NCBI GenBank assembly: GCA_937876865.1
Contig: CALEFF010000058.1
Span: 1 to 19,509 of the forward strand
Source of the DNA: an uncultured Bacteroidales bacterium
GTDB taxonomy: Bacteria > Bacteroidota > Bacteroidia > Bacteroidales > P3
Reading direction: 5' to 3'
DNA length: 19,509 nt
The notes beneath the pieces are model-generated. The model ran no database searches, had not been told where the DNA came from, and was given only the letters and a program-made list of their open reading frames with translations. Of the stretch, positions 7,881-14,188 are shown one piece after another. Each line of letters starts with the position of its first letter. Within the stretch, counting starts at the first letter, position 1. Position numbers and translations under genes: made by a program.

Positions 7881-7964
7881 CAAAGAAAAAATAAAATAAT
7901 TCAAAGAATTAAAAAAATAATTCAAAGAAATAATTTTCTAAAACAAAGAAAAAAAATCGTAGGG
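7881..7964 (+). repeat. Array of four CAAAGAA units with exact 21-bp period
   Basis: CAAAGAA begins at 7881, 7902, 7923 and 7944, each exactly 21 bp from the last. The rest of each unit is A/T only, except the last, which ends in ATCGTAGGG; the first two units share the ending ATAATT. The array starts 3 nt after the stop of the preceding gene and ends just before the -7 box of ispE at 7971. The 21-bp period equals two helical turns, so all elements face the same side of the DNA. No CRISPR, terminator or known mobile repeat fits. Confidence 0.9.
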
Positions 7965-7970
7965 TTTTTG

Positions 7971-7978
7971 TATATTTG
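7971..7978 (+). promoter_or_regulatory. Candidate -7 box of ispE
   Basis: TATATTTG matches TAnnTTTG, 17 nt before the ispE ATG. The expected -33 position (about 7947-7950) is occupied by the last CAAAGAA unit of the 21-bp array rather than by TTTG. Confidence 0.6.
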
Positions 7979-7995
7979 CAAAAAAGAAAAAAGAA

Positions 7996-8820
7996 ATGAT
8001 TTTTTTTCCTAATTGCAAGATAAATATTGGGCTGAGTATTGTAGAAAAGCGAAAAGATGACGGATACCATAATATAGAATCTGTCTTTTATCCTGTGGAT
8101 TTGTGTGATGTTTTAGAGATTAGGCCAAGCGATGCAAAGCAAGATTGTTTTAAAATAAGCGGATTAGATATTGGAAATACCTCTGCACAAGATAATCTTT
8201 GCATAAAGGCAGTTAATCTTTTGAGAGAAGAATATAAGTCTATACCTTATTTGAATATTCATTTGCATAAACAAATTCCTGCTTTTGCTGGCTTAGGTGG
8301 AGGAAGTAGTGATGCAACTTTTACTTTGAAACTTTTGGATTTTCTTTTCAATCTCGGAATTGAGGAAGAAAAAATGCTTTCCCTTGCTTCACAAATCGGT
8401 AGCGATTGTTCGTTTTTTGTAAAGAATAAGCCGACTTACGTTTTTTCAAAGGGAGAAAAATCTAAGGATATAACACTTGATTTAAGTAAGTATTATGTTT
8501 TGCTTATTAAACCCGAGCTAAGAATTTCTACTGCTGAGGCTTATCGAGGTGTTGTACCAAAAGCGAGTGAGGTTTCTTACACATCTTTACCCGATATAAA
8601 GGAATGGAGAGAGGTTTTAAAGAACGATTTTGAAGATAGTTTGTTCCCTAAATACCCAATCTTAGAAGAAATGAAAGAATTGATGTATAAGAATGGTGCA
8701 ATCTATGCTTCACTCTCGGGAAGTGGTGCTACGGTCTATGGAATATTTGATAAAGAAATGGATATTAAAAGACTAAAACTTCCAAACAATACGTTTATAT
8801 GGCAAGGTAGATTAAAATAA
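7996..8820 (+). CDS. ispE: 4-diphosphocytidyl-2-C-methyl-D-erythritol kinase
   Basis: IspE phosphorylates CDP-methylerythritol with ATP in the non-mevalonate (MEP) route to isoprenoids. It is a GHMP kinase of 274 residues, a usual length. Visible motifs are FPNCKINIGLSI with the substrate-site Lys8, the ATP-binding loop AGLGGGSSDATF at 98-109, the catalytic Asp137 in IGSDCSFF and the third GHMP motif SLSGSGATVYGIF at 239-251. It has its own -7 box upstream. The pepD start lies 18 nt after its stop, so the two are probably co-transcribed. Its presence indicates that this organism makes isoprenoids through the MEP pathway. Confidence 0.97.
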   Translation: MIFFPNCKINIGLSIVEKRKDDGYHNIESVFYPVDLCDVLEIRPSDAKQDCFKISGLDIGNTSAQDNLCIKAVNLLREEYKSIPYLNIHLHKQIPAFAGLGGGSSDATFTLKLLDFLFNLGIEEEKMLSLASQIGSDCSFFVKNKPTYVFSKGEKSKDITLDLSKYYVLLIKPELRISTAEAYRGVVPKASEVSYTSLPDIKEWREVLKNDFEDSLFPKYPILEEMKELMYKNGAIYASLSGSGATVYGIFDKEMDIKRLKLPNNTFIWQGRLK

Positions 8821-8838
8821 CAATAAATAAATAAGATT

Positions 8839-10293
8839 ATGAGCGAATTATTAAACTTAGAGCCAAAAGGCTTATGGAAACATTTCGATAAGATTTGTTC
8901 TATTCCACACCCTTCAAAACATGAAGAAAAAATAGTTGCAGCCTTAGTTGAGTTTGCAAAAGAAAATAACATAGAATATAAGCTTGACGAAGTTGGAAAC
9001 GTGATAATGCGTAAGCCAGCAACGAAAGGAATGGAAAATCGTAAAGGTGTGATTTTGCAAGCACACTGTGATATGGTTCCTCAAAAGAATAACGATACAA
9101 AACACGACTTTTTGACCGACCCAATCCTTCCAAGAATTGAAGGAGAGTGGGTAAAAGCAACAGGAACTACACTTGGAGCAGACAATGGTATAGGAGTAGC
9201 AGCAGCATTGGCTGTTTTGGAAGACAAAACCTTAGAACACGGTCCAATAGAAGCCCTTATAACAATAGATGAAGAGACAGGAATGACAGGAGCCTTTGGA
9301 TTAAAAGCAGGAGAGTTGGAAGGAGATATACTTTTGAACCTTGACTCAGAAACAGAAGGTGAATTATATGTAGGTTGTGCAGGAGGAATTGACGCAACTA
9401 TTACATTTGATTACACAACAGAGGCTTTTGATTCTTCTTACAAAGCATTTGCTTTATCAATCAAAGGATTGAAAGGTGGACACAGTGGAATGGATATCAT
9501 TCTTCAAAGAGGAAATGCAAATAAGATACTTTTCAGAATTTTAAAAGCATTAGAAAAAGTAGATGTTAGAGTTTGCGATATAAATGGTGGCAGTTTGCGT
9601 AATGCAATCCCAAGAGAAGCATTCTTCACAATAGCACTTCCTGTTGCAAAGGTTGAAGAAGCAAAACAAATTCTTGCAAACCTTACTCAAATTATCAAAA
9701 ACGAACTTTCAGCAGTAGAGCCTGAAATCTTGATTGCGTTAGAAGAAACAGCAAATCCAGAAAGTTTCATAGATTCTTGCACAATGGCAAGAGTGATTCG
9801 TGCAATCTATGCTTGTCCTAATGGAATTTATAGAATGAGTGATTCAATGGAAAATCTTGTTGAAACATCTTCTAACCTTGCAATAGTAAAAAGCGATGGA
9901 AAACAAATAAAGGCTTGTGCATTATTAAGAAGTAGCGTTGATAGTGCTAAGGAAGATTTCGCTGAAATGATGGCAAGTGTTATAGAACTTGCAGGTGGCG
10001 AAATAGAATTCACAGGTGGTTACCCTGGTTGGAAGCCTAATATGCAAAGTCCAATACTTTCTACAATGCAAACTACATATAACAAACTTTATGGAAAGAC
10101 TCCAAAAGTTATGGCAATACATGCAGGTTTGGAATGTGGATTGTTAGGTGGAGTTTACAAAAATTGGGATATGATTTCTTTTGGACCAACAATCCAAAAC
10201 CCACATTCACCTGATGAAAGAGTGAATATCCCTTCTGTAAGTTTATTCTGGAATTATTTAGTAGAAACTTTGAAAAATGTTCCTCAAAAATAA
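8839..10293 (+). CDS. pepD: Aminoacyl-histidine dipeptidase (peptidase family M20C)
   Basis: PepD is a cytosolic zinc dipeptidase that hydrolyses Xaa-His and other dipeptides. The 484 residues match the family length, and there is no signal peptide. All M20 residues are present: His76 and Asp78 in QAHCDMVPQ, the bridging Asp115 in GADNGIGVA, the catalytic Glu145 and ligand Glu146 in TIDEETGMTGAFG, Asp169 in NLDSETEGELYVG and the C-terminal His456 in NPHSPDERV. The lid domain begins near 205 with LKGGHSGMDI. The end of the gene overlaps the next reading frame by 17 nt, and a terminator-like hairpin lies 25 nt after the stop. Confidence 0.97.
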   Translation: MSELLNLEPKGLWKHFDKICSIPHPSKHEEKIVAALVEFAKENNIEYKLDEVGNVIMRKPATKGMENRKGVILQAHCDMVPQKNNDTKHDFLTDPILPRIEGEWVKATGTTLGADNGIGVAAALAVLEDKTLEHGPIEALITIDEETGMTGAFGLKAGELEGDILLNLDSETEGELYVGCAGGIDATITFDYTTEAFDSSYKAFALSIKGLKGGHSGMDIILQRGNANKILFRILKALEKVDVRVCDINGGSLRNAIPREAFFTIALPVAKVEEAKQILANLTQIIKNELSAVEPEILIALEETANPESFIDSCTMARVIRAIYACPNGIYRMSDSMENLVETSSNLAIVKSDGKQIKACALLRSSVDSAKEDFAEMMASVIELAGGEIEFTGGYPGWKPNMQSPILSTMQTTYNKLYGKTPKVMAIHAGLECGLLGGVYKNWDMISFGPTIQNPHSPDERVNIPSVSLFWNYLVETLKNVPQK

Positions 10294-13090
10294 TTTACTT
10301 AAACATATAAACATAAACCCTCTTGTTAAAAATAGCAAGAGGGCTTTTGTGTTTATTGCTCTTTTGATGTGTTTTTCTTCTTTGTTTGCTCAATATAATG
10401 TTAGCAAAACAGATAATAGTAGGGTAAAATGGAGAGAAATCAACACAAATGAGTTTCAATTAGTATATCCACAAAGTTATGAATTAAGAGCACAAAGACT
10501 TGCTCTTGTGCTTGATACAATGGTTGATCATATTGGCACAACGCTTGGAACGAATGCTCCAAAAATTCCAATTTTAATTCACCCTTACACAGCAAAGTCA
10601 AATGGTATGACAACATGGGCACCAAAAAGATTGGAATTTTATCCAACTCCTTCACCAACTTATTTTGCTTATCCGTGGGATTGGCATTTGGCTATTCACG
10701 AATATCGTCATGCTTGTCAATATTATGCTCCTTATAAAGGTGTTTCAAAGACTTTAACAAATCTTTTAGGAGAACATTTCTTGCTTGGAGTGAATGCTTT
10801 GCTTATTCCTAATTGGTTTATAGAAGGAGATGCAGTTTTAGCAGAAACAGCCTTAGCCTCAACAGGTAGAGGTCAAAATCCAGAGTTTTATAATCAATTT
10901 AAAGCTCAACTTCTTGAAAAAGGAGCATATAAATTCCATAAAGCAAAACTTGAAAGTATGAAAGATTTTGTTCCAAACGATTATGTGTTTGGGTATTATA
11001 TGGCTTCATACGCAAGAAACAAATACGGAAAAGATGTTTTTGCAGATGTAATGACTACAACTGCAAAATCGTGGTGGAAATTTCTTTGGTTTAATAAGGC
11101 AGATAGCTTAAATTTAAAATTACCACATAGAAAAATTTATGCAGAATTGATAGATAGCATAGTGCCTCTTTGGAAAGAGGATTATAATCAGTTTTTAAAT
11201 CAGAAAGAAAATAAGTCAAAATTAGACACATTTAATATAAAGAAAGAGTATTACACTAATTATTTAAATCCAATCTTAATAGGAAAAGATACAATTCTTG
11301 CTTTGCAATCGAGTTCTTTTGAGGTGCAAAAATTAGTGCAATATACTCCAAATGGATTAGAAGAAATAGTAAAATTACCATATTTAATGCACTCTTATTT
11401 CGATTATAAAAATGGCAAATTGCTTTATTCTCAAAACGCATTGGATAAACGTTGGGAGCAAGAAACATACGCAAATATAACAGAACTTGATATATATTCG
11501 GGAAAAACAAAAAGGCTAACCAAAAACAAAACTTTCTTTACTCCAACTTATTCTCCAATAAATGAAAATCAAATAGCCTGTATAGAATCTACAAACGAAT
11601 ATGCTCAAAGTTTAGTAATATTGAATTTTAATCAAGGGAAAGAATATACAATAAAAAGAATAATTTCTTCCGATGCAATTTCATATCCTGCTTGGAGCGA
11701 AGACGGGAAATATATCTACCTAATAGAAACTTCTTCAAAGGGAAAAAACATAGTAAAGGTTGATGTTGAAAATGGAAATAAAGAAGAAATAATTTCACCT
11801 TCATACGATAATATTTCTAATTTAAGATGTAGTGATAACACTCTTTATTTCTTAAAAGACATTGACTCAAAATATGAGTTGATAGCATACGATTTGAATT
11901 CTAAAACAGCAAAACAATTAACCGAAACAGCATTTGGCTTAGGTGGATATTGTTTAAAAGACGATGAACTTATTGTTTCAGCATATAATAGTGATGGATA
12001 TTTTCTTGCCAAATCTTCAAAAGGAAATCAAAATTTAGACATTAACAAAAAGAATAAGCCACAAATCTTTGTTGAAGAGTTGCAAAGACAAGAAAATTTC
12101 CTTCTACCAACAGAATATAACGATACTATAAGATATGAAAGCAAGGAATATAAGAAAATAAACAACTTATTTAATTTTCATTCTTGGCTACCTATTTTCC
12201 TTAATTTAAAGAAAGTGAACTTTGGATTAGGCGTTAGTGCTTCTTCTCAAAATCTTTTATCTACTTCAATCCTTCAAGTAGGATATAAATACAATGTAAA
12301 GGATTCTTGGCACGGGGCTTATATGACTTATACTTATAGTGGATTTTATCCAATAATAGATTTGGAGGCAGAATACAAACTAAGAAACTTTTCAGACAAT
12401 AAATTGCAACAAGAATATTTAGCAGGAGTTAATATAGGTCTTCCATATTCTTGGAGTACAAGAAGAACGGTTAATAAAATGCAATTAGATTTTAAATATA
12501 CTCTTAGCCAACTTGAAAAAAAAGCTTCAAATCCATACAATATATTAGGATATGGAGTTTCTTATACGCATTTACACGCACAGGCAAAAAATGATATAAC
12601 TCCTACAAAAGGCTTTGAAATGGAATTTTCTCAATCCTCAACGCTTGGAAACAATGTTTCAAACATCACATCTGCTACAACAAAATTTTATTTGCCTTTA
12701 TTCTTTAAAAATAGTAGCACAGAATTAAACTTTGCTTATCAATATAACAACAATAATACACAAGGATACGAGTTTGAAAATCAAATAGATTTTATTAGAG
12801 GAGTGAAAAATCAATTTCCTGTAAAATATTATGGAGCGGGTTTAACGTTTAATATTCCTTTGTTTTATCCTGATTGGATTATAGGGCCGATATTTTACAT
12901 AAAAAGAGTAAGTGTGAAACCGTTTTATGATATTGGAAGTTTTGATACACAGATTTATCAAAGTTTTGGCAATGATTTTAGTTTTAATCTATGTGTATTT
13001 GGAATTAAATTGCCAATAGAAGTAGGGGCGAGAGTAGGTTTTGAAACCCTAAATCAAAAACCATTTTTCCAATTCTTACTTTCATTGTAA
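10277..13090 (+). CDS. Exported gluzincin-like metallopeptidase / beta-propeller / outer-membrane barrel fusion
   Basis: This is a 937-residue protein with a signal sequence after an unusually long charged start (KRAFVFIALLMCFSSLFAQ, about 21-39). Residues about 50-300 form a peptidase_MA-like domain: HEYRH at 141-145 fits HExxH, and WFIEGDAVLAET at 180-191 supplies the likely third zinc ligand Glu183. Residues about 320-590 contain TolB/WD40-like propeller repeats, for example YPAWSEDGKYIYLIE and SYDNISNLRCSDNTLYFL. From about 620 to the end there are amphipathic strands typical of an outer-membrane barrel (FGLGVSASSQNLL, LQVGYKYNV, GARVGFETLNQKPFFQFLLSL). I infer a surface or periplasmic protease anchored by its own barrel. 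The ATG at 10277 overlaps pepD. Later starts (GTG 10349, ATG 10367) would lose the basic n-region, but a terminator hairpin lies between them and 10277, so the start is uncertain. Confidence 0.8.
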   Translation: MFLKNNLLKHININPLVKNSKRAFVFIALLMCFSSLFAQYNVSKTDNSRVKWREINTNEFQLVYPQSYELRAQRLALVLDTMVDHIGTTLGTNAPKIPILIHPYTAKSNGMTTWAPKRLEFYPTPSPTYFAYPWDWHLAIHEYRHACQYYAPYKGVSKTLTNLLGEHFLLGVNALLIPNWFIEGDAVLAETALASTGRGQNPEFYNQFKAQLLEKGAYKFHKAKLESMKDFVPNDYVFGYYMASYARNKYGKDVFADVMTTTAKSWWKFLWFNKADSLNLKLPHRKIYAELIDSIVPLWKEDYNQFLNQKENKSKLDTFNIKKEYYTNYLNPILIGKDTILALQSSSFEVQKLVQYTPNGLEEIVKLPYLMHSYFDYKNGKLLYSQNALDKRWEQETYANITELDIYSGKTKRLTKNKTFFTPTYSPINENQIACIESTNEYAQSLVILNFNQGKEYTIKRIISSDAISYPAWSEDGKYIYLIETSSKGKNIVKVDVENGNKEEIISPSYDNISNLRCSDNTLYFLKDIDSKYELIAYDLNSKTAKQLTETAFGLGGYCLKDDELIVSAYNSDGYFLAKSSKGNQNLDINKKNKPQIFVEELQRQENFLLPTEYNDTIRYESKEYKKINNLFNFHSWLPIFLNLKKVNFGLGVSASSQNLLSTSILQVGYKYNVKDSWHGAYMTYTYSGFYPIIDLEAEYKLRNFSDNKLQQEYLAGVNIGLPYSWSTRRTVNKMQLDFKYTLSQLEKKASNPYNILGYGVSYTHLHAQAKNDITPTKGFEMEFSQSSTLGNNVSNITSATTKFYLPLFFKNSSTELNFAYQYNNNNTQGYEFENQIDFIRGVKNQFPVKYYGAGLTFNIPLFYPDWIIGPIFYIKRVSVKPFYDIGSFDTQIYQSFGNDFSFNLCVFGIKLPIEVGARVGFETLNQKPFFQFLLSL
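10318..10348 (+). terminator. Intrinsic-terminator-like hairpin after pepD
   Basis: CCCTCTTG (10318-10325) pairs perfectly with CAAGAGGG (10336-10343) around a 10-nt loop, followed by CTTTTG. The stem is GC-rich against a very AT-rich background, as expected for a rho-independent terminator of ispE-pepD. It lies 25 nt after the pepD stop. It also falls inside the N-terminal codons of the next gene if that gene starts at 10277. Confidence 0.7.
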
Positions 13091-13096
13091 AAAAAT

Positions 13097-13180
13097 CAAA
13101 GAAATAAAAAAATAAATCAAAGAAATAATTTCTAAACTCTTTGTTTTAAAAAAATATTTCTTTGATTTATTTTATTGATG
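13097..13180. repeat. Array of four CAAAG/CTTTG units with 21-bp period, forming an inverted repeat
   Basis: CAAAG lies at 13097-13101 and 13118-13122, and its complement CTTTG at 13139-13143 and 13160-13164. The centres are all exactly 21 bp apart, regardless of strand. The outer parts form a perfect 19-bp inverted repeat, 13109-13127 with 13155-13173, separated by 27 nt. The array begins 7 nt after the stop of the fusion gene and ends 20 nt before the -7 box of the next gene. The inverted repeat could also form a hairpin that ends transcription, although its stem is almost all A/T. Confidence 0.88.
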
Positions 13181-13207
13181 TAATCTAACAAAATTGTATT
13201 ATCTTTG
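13175..13207 (+). promoter_or_regulatory. Candidate promoter of the 13243 operon
   Basis: TATCTTTG at 13200-13207 matches the TAnnTTTG -7 box, and TTG at 13175-13177 may be the -33 element at 22-nt spacing. The leader to the ATG at 13243 would be about 30 nt. This promoter probably serves the secreted protein, DPP IV, tilS and M28 peptidase genes. Confidence 0.55.
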
Positions 13208-13242
13208 CACCAAAGAATAAAATAAAGAAAAAATAAATAGAA

Positions 13243-14175
13243 ATGAGAAAAAGTTTATTTTTAATAGCATTATTGTTTTTTGCAACGAGCCTATTTGCTC
13301 AAAATACAAAAACATTAGACGATGAAAAGCTAACTGAGTTTGCTTATAAATTAAGTGCATTACCATTTAGCGAGAGAGATGTGATTGAAGATGCGTGTAA
13401 ATTATTTGAAGAGACCTTTGCAGGCGATAAAGACGGAGCAGATTGGGGCTATCAATTGCTTTATTATTATCATGAAATATCTTGCGAAGATAAAACAGTA
13501 ACCTTGCACAAAACTTTCTCGGAAGAGGAAATTAGAGCATTGGTTCATGGAGATATATACGTGCTTGGTGGTTTGAAAAAAGATATGAAACGTTTCCGTG
13601 ATGAGTATGGCAAGTGGGGATACCGCATTATGAGTTTTGAAGACACGTCTTACGCAATTGAAGTGCAACCTGCATTTCTTTATGAAAGATTTAAAGATAT
13701 GCTAACTCCTGAATATAGATATTATCGTGGACTTTGGATTGCCGAACACGACATTCCGCCTTATTGGCACGCAACTTTAGATATTCCAATGCAAGAGTTG
13801 TTTGATAGAATCGCTTGGAGAGATGAGTTTTTAGATGAACACCCAGATTTTATTAGAGAAGACCTTGTTACAAGAGAGATAGAATATCTTTGTTTCTCTG
13901 TTACAAAAGGATTAGAGAATACTCCTGTTTACGATGAGAAAGATGTAATAAAACCAGAGTATAAAACAGCGTTGCAAACCTATTATAAAGCACATCCAAA
14001 AACTAAATGGGGGCTTTATATGACAGAATATGTACATAGACTTGCTCTAAATAAGTATAGAAACAGCAATGAAATTGACACATGGGTAATAAACACGCTT
14101 TATCCTCCTGAAAGAAAAAACATAGATCCACTTTTGAAATACAAAGATATATTGATTGATAACATAGTTGATTAA
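13243..14175 (+). CDS. Secreted protein of unknown function
   Basis: This 310-residue protein has a clear signal peptide, MRKSLFLIALLFFATSLFAQ. The mature part is charged, largely helical in character and rich in Tyr, Glu and Asp, with segments such as FSERDVIEDACKLFEETFAG, GYRIMSFEDTSYAIEVQPAFL and RGLWIAEHDIPPYWHATLDI. It has several histidines, but I see no arrangement that identifies a known catalytic or metal site. I do not recognise the family. It is the first gene of an apparent operon; DPP IV starts 13 nt after its stop, so a role in peptide handling or at the periplasm/cell surface is possible but unproven. Confidence 0.75.
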   Translation: MRKSLFLIALLFFATSLFAQNTKTLDDEKLTEFAYKLSALPFSERDVIEDACKLFEETFAGDKDGADWGYQLLYYYHEISCEDKTVTLHKTFSEEEIRALVHGDIYVLGGLKKDMKRFRDEYGKWGYRIMSFEDTSYAIEVQPAFLYERFKDMLTPEYRYYRGLWIAEHDIPPYWHATLDIPMQELFDRIAWRDEFLDEHPDFIREDLVTREIEYLCFSVTKGLENTPVYDEKDVIKPEYKTALQTYYKAHPKTKWGLYMTEYVHRLALNKYRNSNEIDTWVINTLYPPERKNIDPLLKYKDILIDNIVD

Positions 14176-14188
14176 AAAAGAAAATTAT

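Noticed and set aside
7881..7964. CRISPR array
   Set aside because: The repeat core is only 5-7 nt with a 21-bp period and A/T filler; there are no 24-36-nt repeats, no unique spacers and no cas genes.
14168..14188. TTG start for DPP IV, seven residues upstream
   Set aside because: It overlaps the previous gene and would put MIKKENY before a complete signal peptide beginning at ATG 14189.
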